Shown here: positions 21,936 to 33,522 of the stretch, piece by piece
How positions within the stretch are numbered: position 1 is the stretch's first letter
Layout of the letters: every line of letters begins with the position of its first letter
From: Corydoras sp. C115
Lineage: Eukaryota > Chordata > Actinopteri > Siluriformes > Callichthyidae
Reading direction: 5' to 3'
DNA: 64,000 bases
Assembly (NCBI GenBank): GCA_019802505.1
Contig: JAFMOC010000501.1
Location: 129,602-193,601, forward strand
Made by a program: the position numbers and the translations under genes
Notes under the pieces: model-generated
Told to the model about the DNA's origin: nothing
Databases searched by the model: none
Seen by the model: the letters and a program-made list of their open reading frames with translations, nothing else

Positions 21936-22870
21936 CATTAGAACAGATACACCTAAAGGAACCAATCAAAATCGCTCACTCACACAGACCACTTTCTGCT
22001 CTGGGGCAATTTGGAGTAACTGCAGTCCATCTGTGGATGGTCCACGCATTTTTGGACTGTGGTCAGGAAACCAATAGTAACCCAGGTGGAAACCCACACG
22101 TGACACGGGTCAGCAGACATGGACAAACTCCACGCCAGTATAATATTGGGATTCCAACCGGGAACCCCTAGCGCTGGGAGATACACCCATGACAACCCTA
22201 AACCATCGCTGCCGCACCTCACTCACACACACACACTATATGGGGTAATCTAGAGCAACCGATTTACCTTCGATCCATGTTTTGGACTGTGGGCGGAAAC
22301 CGGAGAACCCGGAGGAAACCCACGTGGACACGGGGAGGCCAACATCGCTGTGAACTCACTCCACAGACCACACTGGGATGCCCAACCAGGGGAAACGTTC
22401 CCTAGCGCTGAGTGGAGAACATGCCAGGACAGGGGGGCAACCATTGCTGGGCCGCCCTCACACACACTATATGGGGCAATTTGGAGAATTCAATTGACCT
22501 TGATCCATGGTTTTTTTGGACTGTGGGAGGAAACCTGAGAACCCGGAGGAAACCCACGCGGACACGGGGAGGACATGGAAACTCCACCCAGATGGGGATT
22601 CCAACCGGGAATCCCTAGCGCTGAGTGGAGAACATGCCAACTACTAAACCACTGTGCCGCTCTCACACACACACACTATATGGGGCAATTTGGAGAATTC
22701 AATTGACCTTGATCCATGTTTTTTTTGGACTGTGGGAGGAAACCTGAGAACCCGGAGGAAACCCACGCGGACACGGGGAGGACATGCAAACTCCACCCAG
22801 ATTGGGATTGGAACCGGGAATCCCTAGTGCTGAGTGGAGAACATGCCAACCACTAAACCACCGTGCCCGG
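21936..22870 (-). mobile_element. Degenerate minus SINE fragments
   Basis: Four minus-oriented copies or fragments: a badly degraded one (about 21960-22215), then about 22225-22430, 22440-22665 and 22676-22868. The last two share a TATGGGGCAATTTGGAGAAT start and a CTAGCGCTGAGTGGAGAACA head. An A run of about 21 follows at 22899-22919. Confidence 0.85.
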
Positions 22871-23073
22871 GACTAACAAAATACACAAGAAAAATGTAAA
22901 AAAAAAAAAAAAAAAAAAACTCTAGTGGTTAGTGAGTGTATTGCATGTTGTCAGTACGAACAGACCTTTAAATACATATCACATGACCTCCAACATAATT
23001 AAACAACTATTTATTATAGAAAATTGTATAATATACGAAACGAAACACGCCGGACGGAACGTTCGGATTCCCG

Positions 23074-26000
23074 TCACATGTAGTCCAGCATTTCCGTCTC
23101 CATTTCGTTGTCACTCTCTCCGGACGCTTTGTACTCTTCGTCCTCGTCGGGGTCATCGCCGGGGTCATCGTCGTCCTCCTCTCGGGTTCCCTCACTCTCC
23201 TCCACCCTGCGGCCAGGGCGGACAGGCTCCAGCTTGGGACCGGACAACGCTGCGGAGAAGAACGTTCCTTAAATCAGCCGCGAGTCCATTTTGATATGAG
23301 TATTTAGATTTGCTGGCTTAGTGGTTTGGCATGTTCTCCTCTCAGTATTAGGGAATCCCGGTTCGAATCCCCATCTGGGTGGAGTTTCCATGTTCTCCCC
23401 ACGTCTGCGTGGGTGTCCTCCGGGTTCTCCGGTTTCCTCCCACAGTCCAAAAACATGGATTCAAGGTAAATCGGATGCTCTAGATTGCCCCATATAGTGT
23501 GTATGTGAGGGCGGCAGGGTGGCTTAGTGGTTTGGCATGTTCTCCTCTCAGCGCTAGGGGTTCCCGGTTCGAATCCCAATCTGGGTGGAGTTTCCATGTT
23601 CTCCCCGCGTCCGCGTGGGTGTCCTCCGGGTTCTCCGGTTTCCTCCCACAGTCCAAAAACATGGCTCAAGATCAATTGAGTTCTCCAAATTGCCCCATAT
23701 AGTGTGTGTGTGTGAGGGTGGCAGGGTGGATTAGTGGTTTAGCATGTTCTCCTCTCAGTATTAGGGATTCCCCGTTCGAATCCCCATCTGGGTGGAGCTT
23801 CCATGTTCTCCCCGTGTCAGCGTGGGTTTCCTCCGGGTTCTCCGGTTTCCTCCCACAGTCCAAAAACATGGCTCAAGATCAATTGAGTTCTCCAAATTGC
23901 CCCATATAGTGTGTGTGTGTGAGGTTGGCAGGTTGGATTAGTGGTTTAGCATGTTCTCCTCTCAGTATTAGGGATTCCCCGTTCGAATCCCCATCTGGGT
24001 GGAGCTTCCATGTTCTCCCCGTGTCAGCGTGGGTTTCCTCCGGGTTCTCCGGTTTCCTCCCACAGTCCAAAAACATGGCTCAAGTCAATTTAGTTCTCCA
24101 AATTGCCGCATATACTGTGTTTGTGTGAGTGAATGTGTGCCCAGCGATAGATTGCCCCCCTGACCTGGGTGTATCTGCCCAGCGCCCGAAACGTTCTCCC
24201 CTGGATGGGCATGGGGAACCCCCCTCACCGCGACCCTGGATGGATATATAACCTTATTATAGAACGACACATGCTGCGGTCCCACACTGTGAATGTTACT
24301 ACAGAATTAGCGTCGCTGATAGCTCAAGTCTCAAGCGCCGCCGTGTAACTCTGGAAAGTTCCGCAGCTGTTTGTAAGGTCCTCCACGCTGGTTAATACTT
24401 AACGACGGAGCGTCTAATTAAAGCCACAAACCTGAAAATAGTTCCTAAATCGGCACAAATATTTACGAGGGCAATTTTATCGCAGACCGACAACACCGCA
24501 CGCGTCCTTACCGGACCTCCTGGACCGTACCACTTGGTTGACCATGGAGGACATGATGTTCCGGAGCTCGTCGGCAGTGCGGGGCGGGCACCAGCCGTCG
24601 CGTTCGTCGCACACTTCCTCCACGCCGTCGTTTTTGTGGATGATGTTCCTGATCCTGGAAGAAGGAGGACAGGGTGACATTTTCGGGAGGGCAAATATAG
24701 AGTGGCGTATTGTCCATTTGGGATTCTATGGGTGGAAGTAGGTCGGTACTCCCGTTAATCGGCCTGGTGGTCAGAGTGACCACTGAGCCCAGAGCCCAGA
24801 GCGGTTTACCTCTTGGAAGATCTCATGGACGACCTGGCGTCTCATTACCATCCATTGGACAGGTGTCTCTAATAAAGTGGCCGTTCAATCTAAAACCCTT
24901 ACTGTTTGACATCCAGATCGCACAGCTGGTAAAACATCTGCCGGTACGGGGGGAGCATCCCATCACGGAATATGTAAGCAGACTCCTGCAAAAGATGCGC
25001 CCATTGGTAGTTACGACGTCCCAATCGCGCCAACAAAGGGCCAAAGCTTCTAATATGGGCGTGGCGGGTGCGTGGCACTCACCTTGAGCATGTACTTGGA
25101 TGACGGGTGGGTGAAGCTGGTCGCCGGGTCTTGGGTGATGTCCTTCAGGCTCACGGGCTGAGGGGCTGGAGATGGGAACAGTCCAGGGAGAGGGTCAATC
25201 CAAAACCATTGGGGTACGATGAGTTAATAGACAGGCTTGGCCCCTCCAGACATCCTAATTTGGGCGTCTCACTCACCCGTTTTGTTGACCGAGGTGGGAA
25301 GGCTGTACTGATACGCACTTCGTTTGGCCTTCACAGGCATGTCATGATGGGAGTATCCTGCAAAGAGGGCAACGGCATTGTGAGGTCACGGGCGCAGCAA
25401 CATGCGCAAATTTTAAATACGCCACCTGCTGATGGGAACCATCATGCGATCAGTGTGTGGTGGCGATTGACCTCTTCACCCACCTCATCATTAATGGGGG
25501 GGGGGGTGTGGCGCTGAAATGATGCTGTTCAGGGGAGCCCTCTCAACTATGTGGTCTGCAGTATCTGCCTCTTTTAGTTCTGATGCCGGAGTCACATGAT
25601 GCACTGTGTCAATCAATCACTCATTAATTAAATGCCGGGCTTAATTATCAGCTCTAACGGCCTTCCTTGTCTGTTTCTTTTGAGGTGTGGCCGCTTTCCT
25701 GGGGGTGGAGTCAGACCTTCATCCATGGCTCTGCCGACGAATACTGGATGGAACCTGAATATCAACTGGACTGGGGGTGTCCACGTGGGTTTCCTCCGGG
25801 TTCTCCGGTTTCCTACCCACAGTCCAAAAACATGGATCAAGTCAATTGAAAGCTCCAAATTGCCCCAGTGTGTGAGTGTGTGCCCAGCGATGGATTGGCG
25901 CCCTGTCCTGGGTGTATCTGCCCAGCGCCCAAAACGTTCTCCCCTGGATGGGCATGGAGAAGTTTGTGCCCCCCCCCCCCCCCCCGCGACCCTAATATAG

Positions 26001-29000
26001 GATAAAGTGAAAGATAATGAATGAATGAATTGCGCAAGGACCCACAGTGGTAACTTTAGTGGACCTGGGATTTGAACCCCCAACCTTCAGATTGACAGCC
26101 CAACGCTCTGACCACTGAGCTACCACGCCCACAGTGGCGTAGATGGCTGCTGGTGCTGGACTACAATCTATAACTGTAGAACTACAAAACCTAGCTACAT
26201 GGTATATAATGGGAAAGTGTATCTAATAAATTGGCAGGCTCTCACCCTGTCTCATTCCAAGGCGGATCCGGAAGTCCAGGACCTGGTAGATCTTGGCCTC
26301 GGGGGTCTTGCGGGGGTCGTACCCGAACCTGACCCACATGCTCCTCCACGGTCCCGTCAACTAAACCAGCGATTACAGAGTCAGAGTCGCACTATTATAC
26401 GGTGTAGGTATAGTCCAGGTTTAGACCATAAGGTGGACGCTCACCATGTAATAAGCGAGGTAGGGGAGCAGCAGCTTCAGTTTCTCGGGGTGAACGTTGA
26501 TGTTGGCCTTGACGGCATTGCGCGACCACACGGGCCGCCGCTCGAAAAGCTGCGAGGGGGGGGGGGGTTAGACGATTAGAGCAACTTTATATTTACATTT
26601 AGTCATTTAGCAGAAGCTTTTACCCAAAGCGACTTACAAATGAGAACATTACAAGTCAGAAGTTATGGAGATAACCAACTCTACTGTACATTTGTTATTC
26701 GATGCTGCGGCCCCTCCCCCCCCCCCCCCCCCTTTTTTTTTTTTTTTCTACAACAGGTATTTGTTAAAGAAATGCGTCTTCGGTAGTTTCTTAAAACCGC
26801 TTAGTGATTCTGCTTTACGGACAGAGTTGGGAAGGTCGTTCCACCATGTTGCAGTGGTGAACGCCACGGAGTGAGAATCAGCTCCTCGGTGAGGTGGAAC
26901 CACCAGGGGGCGATCATCACCGGAGCGAAGTGAACGAGTCGGATTGTGTTTTGAAAAGACAGAGTGAAGGTAGGAGGGGACAGATCCAGAAATGGTTCTG
27001 TAGGCCAGAGTCAGTGACTTGTACTGAAGGCAGCAGCTACAGGGAGCCAATGGAGGGACATGAGTTCGCTTGGGTGGTTGAACACGAGTCGGGCTGCAGG
27101 GTTCTGAATTAGTTGAAGAGGTCTGATTGTGGGCGCTGGGATACCGGCAAGTATCCCATTACAATAATCAAGCCGGGATAGGACTCGGGCTTGAACAAGC
27201 AGTTGGGTCGCATGTTCAGTCAAGAAGGGTCTGATCTTCCTGATGTTGGAAAGAAGGAATCTGCAGGAACGGGGGTTTTGATCACATGATCAGAGAGTTT
27301 AAGGTGGGAGTCTATTGTGAAACCGAGGTTCCGGAGCGAATCGGTTGGGGAGATGGTGGAACGTCAGTTTGGAAGGTCAGATCGTGATGGAGTGAGGGTT
27401 TAGCTGGGATAATGGTAAACATATATACAGCAAAACATATAAAGACATTTGGTAGTTCTACATTCTGTTGTCCATTGGTTGCTCTATAATCCTCTTTTCT
27501 TGGTTTTGCAATGATTAGAACCCCACTAGACCCCCAACAGAACAGAAAATGAGGTAAGTGGATGCTTCGCGGCACTGCAGTGACACCATGTGGTGGTGTT
27601 GTGCACTACAGCTGATAAGCTTCTGTCTCTGCAGTTCCATTTTTAAAGTGGGGAAATGAGGTGGATGTGTCTGAAATGGTGCACAGTCTGATACACACAA
27701 ACACAGCGCCCCCTGGTGGCTAATGGACTACAGGCTCCATCTATATGAAAGATGTACTTCAGTACAGAATATAACGTATACGGGTTATTTACAGTTAGGG
27801 GTGAGCTGCAATATTCGACGATTCGATTCGGAGAACCGTAGTCGACTATGAACCTCATAGTCGAATGTACCATTTTGACCACATGGGGGCGCCCATGGCT
27901 GCTGCTAAGCATTAGTTTTTACATGAAATGTCTTTGTTTTCGTTATATATATAGCCTTTTGTCAAATAAAATCATCCTAATTTCTAGAAAAAAAAGAAAA
28001 AAGAAAAACAAACAAAAAAAGGTTTTCTTTTGTTAGAAAAACAAGTAAAATATAAAAAAAAATCTTTTTTAAAAACTATGCTTAAAGCGCCATCTTGTGG
28101 TGAAATTTTAACTGATTCGACTACGAAAATCTGTAGTTGAATACAGCCCTATTTACAGTACCTTTATCATTTCCTCCTCCGCCTTGTGGTCACTGGGGTG
28201 AATTGCACTTTTCTTCCAGTTCACCTTGGCAGCTTCCAGAGGCTCGGACGGGACAGTCACGTCGTCGAAGTTCACAAAAATGGCGTTGTGCGGTCGCCGG
28301 GCGCGATTCGGACCGATCAGGTTGTCTTTGGAGAGTATGGATTGGGTGTTTCCCTCCCTGTAGGGTTTAAAGGATTAAACACATTATATATATTAGGGGT
28401 GAGCTGCAATATTCGCTGATTCGACTATTCGATTCGGAGAACCGTAATCGACTATGAACCTCATAGTCGAATGTACCATTTTGACCACATGGGGGCGCCC
28501 ATGGCTGCTGCTAAGCATTCGTTTTTACATGAAATGTCTTTGTTTTCGTTATATATATAGCCTTTTGTCAAAAAAAATCATCCTAATTTCTGTTAATATT
28601 TTTTTTTTAATGATGTGTGCGCTTTAACAATAGGCTACACATTAATAAAGCTCCCCCCAAACGGGGATCCCATTTACGGTGCTCTAGAAAAACAAGTAAA
28701 ATATTTTTAAAAAATCTTTTTTAAAGACCACGCTTATAGCGCCATCTTGTGGTGAAATTCTAACTGCTTCGACTATCAGTCGACTATAGGGAAAATCTGA
28801 CGAATCAGATTCGACTATGAAAATCCTTAGTTGAAGACAGCCCTAATATATACAATACATACCAACACGTCTCCTAATCCCTAAATAAGACCATTTTGTC
28901 CACATGGGGGCGCCCATGGCTGCTGCTAAGCATTAGTTTTTACATGAAATGTCTTTGTTTTCGTTATATATATATATATATATATATAGCCTTATATAAT

Positions 29001-29657
29001 AGAGTTTTCGTTATATATATATATAGCCTTTATATATAATATAAAGATGTGTGCGCTTTAACAATAGGCTACACATTAATAAAGCTCCCCCCAAACGGGG
29101 ATCCCATTTACGGTGCTCTAGAAAAACAAGTAAAATATTTTTTAAAAATTAAAACGCTTATAGCGCCATCTTGTGGTGAAATTTTAACTGATTCGACTAT
29201 CAGTCGACTATAGGGAAAATCTGACGAATCAGATTTGACTATGAAAATCCTTAGTTGCATGCACCCCTAATAAATACAATACATACCAACACGTCTCCTA
29301 ACCCCTAAATAAGACTCCCACCGCCCAGACTTTGTAAAAACAGTTTGGGGAAGGCCCGCTGCTGTTTCCCATGCACAAAGATTGGTTACACAAGCGATGG
29401 TTGGGTAACTTTATTAACCCCCGAGCCGCCTCACACCTATAGAATGTGTTCTCCTGACCTGTGCACCACGTCGGGTCGGTAGCAGTAGTCCACAGGGTTG
29501 TCCAGGCGGGAGAAGATGGGGGGTGGGACGAAAAGTGGCACCGGACGGTCGAAGAAGTCCTTCTTCTCGGGTTTGGACAACACGACCTGATCGTATAAAG
29601 AGACCTGGGATCCATCGGGTTCGTTGTGCACGGCAAGGTACTGGAAATCTGCCATTC

Positions 29658-29742
<85 letters not shown>

Positions 29743-32700
29743 GGCATGGTGGCTTAGTGGTGTAGCATGTTCTCCTCTCAGCGCTAAGGATTCCCGGTTC
29801 GAATCCCCATCTGGGTGGAGTTTCCATGTTCTCCCCGTGTCCGCGTGGGTTTCCTCCGGGTTCTCCGGTTTCCTCCCACAGTCCAAAAACATGGATCAAG
29901 TCAATTGAATTCTCCAAATTGCCCCATATAGAGTGTGTCTGTGTTGGTGAGTGTGTGCCCAGTGATAGATTGCCCCCCTGTCCTGGGTGTATCTGCCCAG
30001 CGCCCGAAACGTTCTCCCCCCCCCCCCTTTATTTAGAGGATAAAGCGGTAGATAATGTATTCATTCATTCATTCATTCATTATCTTCAGCTTTATCCTCT
30101 ATTAGCGTCGCGGGGGGGGGGGGGGTTCCCCATGGGAGAACGTTTCGGGCGCTAGGACGCCAACCTATCGCTGGGCACACACTCACTCACACAGACACAC
30201 TCTATATGGGGAACTCAATTGACTTGATCCATGTTTTTGGACTGTGGGAGGAAACCGGAGAACCCGGAGGAAACCCACGCGGACACGGGGAGGACATGGA
30301 AACTCCACCCAGATGGGGATTCCAACCGGGAATCCCTAGGGCTGAGAGGAGAACATGCTAAACCACTAAGCCACCGTGAGATAATATATATATATATATA
30401 GTACATACTAAAAGTTAAAACACGCCCCCTTCTGGCTCTATCGTCCATGTCCTCCACTTACCATATACTTTGTAGTTTCTTTAATTACAGACCGTAGTCC
30501 ATCTCTCTCCTTTTTTTGCTCGTTCCAGATGGACTACAGAGTGTCATTGCAGAACTACAAAGTCCATCGTTACCGTACAGTAAGGGGAGCAAAAAAGGGG
30601 GCGTGGCCTAACGTTGGACTCATACTGTACATGCATAAGAGGCTTACGATCGCCTACCTTGGAATTTGTAGGTGGTTTCTATGAGGCCCAGAACCTCGAC
30701 CTCGAGCCGAGTCTCGCCGGTGGTCCTGTGGCTCCTGCGCCGCACGCGGAACAGCAGGTTGCTGGAGGAATAGCGGTTCCCGCAGAGCGGGTGGCAGTAG
30801 GGGTCTTTGGGGCGATAGCGCAGCTCCAGACGCTTGGAGGAATCTGCATATGTCTGACAGAAATCGTACAAGATCATGAACGTGACGACCACCATGCAGC
30901 TGGTGGTTGTGAGGGTGGTGGTGCAGGTGCACTGGGGGTGCTGAGGAGCCAAATGGACTACAATCTGGAAGTGGAGAACTACAAAGTCCATCTATAGTCC
31001 ACCACGCTTGGAGGAATCTGCATATGTCTGACAGAAATCGTACAAGATCATGAACGTGGCGACCACCATGCAGCTGGTGGTTGTGAGGGTGGTGGTGCAG
31101 GTGCACTGGGGGTTGCTGAGGAGCCAAATGGACTACAATTTGGAAGTGGAGAACTACAAAATCCATCACGAATGGAGGAATCTGCATATGTCTGACAGAA
31201 ATCGTACAAGATCATGAACGTGGCGACCACCATGCAGCTGGTGGTTGTGAGGGTGGTGGTGCAGGTGCACTGGGGGTTGCTGAGGAGCCAAATGGACTAC
31301 AATTTGGAAGTGGAGAACTACAAAATCCATCACGAATGGAGGAATCTGCATATGTCTGACAGAAATCGTACAAGATCATGAACGTGGCGACCACCATGCA
31401 GCTGGTGGTTGTGAGGGTGGTGGTGCAGGTGCACTGGGGGTTGCTGAGGAGCCAAATGGACTACAATTTGGAAGTGGAGAACTACAAAATCCATCACGAA
31501 TGGAGGAATCTGCATATGTCTGACAGAAATCGTACAAGATCATGACGTGGCGACCACCATGCAGCTGGTGGTTGTGAGGGTGGTGGTGCAGGTGCACTGG
31601 GGGTTGCTGAGGAGCCAAATGGACTACAATTTGGAAGTGGAGAACTACAAAATCCATCACGAATGGAGGAATCTGCATATGTCTGACAGAAATCGTACAA
31701 GATCATGAACGTGGCGACCACCATGCAGCTGGTGGTTGTGAGGGTGGTGGTGCAGGTGCACTGGGGGTGCTGAGGAGCCAAATGGACTACAATCTGGAAG
31801 TGGAGAACTACAAAATCCATCACGAATGGAGGAATCTGCATATGTCTGACAGAAATCGTACAAGATCATGAACGTGGCGACCACCATGCAGCTGGTGGTT
31901 GTGAGGGTGGTGGTGTTGGTGCACTGGGGGTTGCTGAGGAGCCAAATGGACTACAATTTGGAAGTGGAGAACTACAAAATCCATCACGAATGGAGGAATC
32001 TGCATATGTCTGACAGAAATCGTACAAGATCATGAACGTGACGACCACCATGCAGCTGGTGGTTGTGAGGGTGGTGGTGTTGGTGCACTGGGGGTTGCTG
32101 AGGAGCCAAATGGACTACAATTTGGAAGTGGAGAACTACAAAGTCCATCACGCTTGGAGGAATCTGCATATGTCTGACAGAAATCGTACAAGATCATGAG
32201 CGTGGCGACCACCATGCAGCTGGTGGTTGTGAGGGTGGTGGTGCAGGTGCACTGGGGGTTGCTGAGGAGCCAAATGGACTACAATTTGGAAGTGGAGAAC
32301 TACAAAGTCCATCACGAATGGAGGAATCTGCATATGTCTGACAGAAATCGTACAAGATCATGAACGTGGCGACCACCATGCAGCTGGTGGTTGTGAGGGT
32401 GGTGGTGCAGGTGCACTGGGGGTGCTGAGGAGCCAAATGGACTACAATCTGGAACTGGAGAACTACAAAGTCCATCACGAATGGAGGAATCTGCATATGT
32501 CTGACAGAAATCGTACAAGATCATGAACGTGACGACCACCATGCAGCTGGTGGTTGTGAGGGTGGTGGTGCAGGTGCACTGGGGGTGCTGAGGAGCCAAA
32601 TGGACTACAATCTGGAAGTGGAGAACTACAAAGTCCATCTATACGATGGGAGGAGATGACGCAATGGATAAAAACAATGGAAACGTGAGTATTTAAAAAA

Positions 32701-32887
32701 ACAAATACGTCACCTTGGACAGTCCACGTTCTCCTCCAATGGTCTCCATCATTTTGTCCACGTTTTTAATTAAACCGGGATATTCCACACACACCAGTCT
32801 CTTCTCTGATAACGGGAGAACGACCGCATCGCTCCTTTTACCCCCGGATTCTGCAGACGGGGCAGAATTACCTTCTGCAGCCTCCAT
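23074..32887 (-). CDS. gtf3c5: General transcription factor 3C subunit 5 (TFIIIC63)
   Basis: Subunit of TFIIIC, which binds the A/B boxes of tRNA-type promoters and recruits TFIIIB and RNA polymerase III in the nucleus. Exons: 32714-32887, 30658-30853, 29459-29657, 28162-28357, 26445-26549, 26246-26360, 25277-25357, 25083-25165, 24903-24985, 24512-24654, 23074-23249. These sum to 1551 nt, 516 aa, close to the mammalian length. Recognisable blocks: VCVEYPGLI near the N-terminus, YRPKDPYCHPLCGNR, PPPIFSRLDNPVDYCYRP, RARRPHNAIFVNF, LPPYRQMFYQLCDLDV, and an acidic C-terminus ending SDNEMETEMLDYM. Intron 1 is largely filled by a 164-bp array containing copies of the exon 2 acceptor. An hAT MITE begins 10 bases into intron 4. 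Exon 3's acceptor follows a (TG)23 tract. In mammals CEL is the neighbour, as here. Confidence 0.96.
23310..24245 (+). repeat. Tandem SINE-head array in gtf3c5 intron 10
   Basis: Three head-plus-centre units of about 205 bp (starting near 23310, 23512 and 23718) are followed by one complete SINE (about 23925-24245). Each unit keeps the A and B boxes but lacks the 3' body, the opposite half to that amplified at 6430-9333. Units 3 and 4 are almost identical. Confidence 0.9.
25778..26135. mobile_element. Headless plus SINE and a second tRNA-SINE family
   Basis: About 25778-26029 is the 3' part of the common SINE. About 26030-26135 is a different element on the minus strand: TGGTAGCTCAGTGGTCAGAG as A box region and GGTTCAAATCCC as B box. 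A related copy lies at 38318-38407, and a degenerate piece may lie near 34690. Confidence 0.8.
26586..27370 (-). pseudogene. L2-type LINE reverse-transcriptase C-terminal remnant
   Basis: The minus strand encodes pieces of the region after the reverse transcriptase core: LLVQARVLSRLDYCNGILAG, PLQLIQNPAARLVF, SLHWLPVAA and then, after a frameshift near 27030, LTLAYRTISGSVPSYLH and WWNDLPNSVRKAESL. A 3' tail with TTACATTTAGTCATTTAGCA (plus-strand text) follows. A C run and T run interrupt it at 26713-26748. 5'-truncated and frameshifted, so dead. Lies in gtf3c5 intron 4. Confidence 0.85.
27788..28159. mobile_element. hAT-type MITE with perfect 8-bp TSD
   Basis: Element 27796-28151 begins TAGGGGTGAGCTGCAATATT and ends in the complement of TAGGGCTGTATTCAACT. 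It is flanked by the 8-bp duplication TTTACAGT at 27788-27795 and 28152-28159. Terminal TAGGGNTG and an 8-bp TSD indicate the hAT superfamily. No transposase. The right TSD copy is positions +3 to +10 of gtf3c5 intron 4. Confidence 0.92.
28394..28845. mobile_element. hAT-type MITE, longer variant
   Basis: Same termini as the preceding MITE, with an extra central segment containing GGCTACACATTAATAAAGCT. Flanks ATATATAT and ATATATAC agree in seven of eight bases. Confidence 0.88.
28886..29270. mobile_element. Truncated hAT-type MITE
   Basis: Lacks the first end, starting at a CCATTTTGTCCACATGGGGG block, contains an expanded TA run (28971-28987) and keeps the other end (TTAGTTGCATGCACCCCTA). 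Confidence 0.82.
29661..29738. repeat. (CA)23 then (TA)n adjoining gtf3c5 exon 3
   Basis: CA run 29661-29706 followed by a TA run to 29738. On the gene strand this is (TA)n(TG)23 ending directly at the CAG of the exon 3 acceptor. Confidence 0.95.
29740..30378. mobile_element. Tail-to-tail inverted SINE pair
   Basis: A plus copy (29740-30058) and a minus copy (30060-30378) meet at their ATTCATTC tails, forming an inverted repeat with arms of about 320 bp and almost no loop. Lies in gtf3c5 intron 2. Confidence 0.9.
30841..32640. repeat. ~164-bp tandem array in gtf3c5 intron 1
   Basis: About ten units, each containing GAGGAATCTGCATATGTCTG, CACCATGCAGCTGGTGGTTG, GTGCACTGGGGGTTGCTGAG and GGACTACAATTTGGAAGTGG. 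Units restart near 31015, 31177, 31341, 31505, 31667, 31831, 31995, 32159, 32322 and 32486. On the gene strand each restart reproduces the exon 2 acceptor with about 16-20 coding bases. Units are nearly identical. Confidence 0.95.
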
Positions 32888-33522
32888 GCTTCATAACACC
32901 AACATGGACTACAGTGTTTGTAGTGTTCGCCAATTTTCATAAATAATAAGAGTCTTTCCGGGTTGTTTTAAAATGTTTTTAAAAATATGTTTATAATTGA
33001 TACATATTTATTACATAGATTAATTAAGACGTGGACGCGTTTACGATGCTTGTATATTAAAAAAATAAATAAAAAATAAAAGTGGATTTGTTGTAGTATA
33101 CATATGTCAATACGGCGGTTGCCAGGTAACAATACATTTACACGTTTTGGCTCCAACGCGTTTCTTAACAGTCTATTTAATGAGTTCTACTCCTTATATC
33201 GATACGCTTTGCAAATTTACGCTTATATATTAAAATTATAATATACAGCTGGCCATTTGCAATGCTCTTACGTTCATGTACTGGTATAAATGCCTTATTT
33301 CGAAACGCTAAAGCGTAAATATGTTTATTTTTCTGCCCCAGCTGGGTGTAATTATTATTAGTATGTTCACGTCATGATCATATCTTAATATTTTGCATTT
33401 AAAACGTTTAATCGGCGTTCCTTCGGTGTTTCACGGCGTTGGGAAAGTCTCAATCTGGCAACCCACACCGCTGAACCAGTGGCTTCTTCCTGAAAAGCGG
33501 CAGGAACGCAACTTGAGAGAAA
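32888..33522. promoter_or_regulatory. Head-to-head gap between gtf3c5 and vps29
   Basis: About 0.63 kb between the gtf3c5 ATG (minus) and the probable vps29 first exon (plus), so a shared or bidirectional promoter is likely. The left part is AT-rich. A TTCCTG ETS-type core lies near 33486. No TATA box can be assigned. Confidence 0.5.

Noticed and set aside
30644..32638. Chain of short open frames rich in His and Pro on the minus strand of the gtf3c5 intron array
   Set aside because: The 164-bp unit is not a multiple of three, so frames rotate between copies; each frame is closed within one or two units.
30841..32640. Regular array resembling a CRISPR locus
   Set aside because: Eukaryotic intron; units are repeated over their full length with no unique spacers, and no cas-like genes are present.
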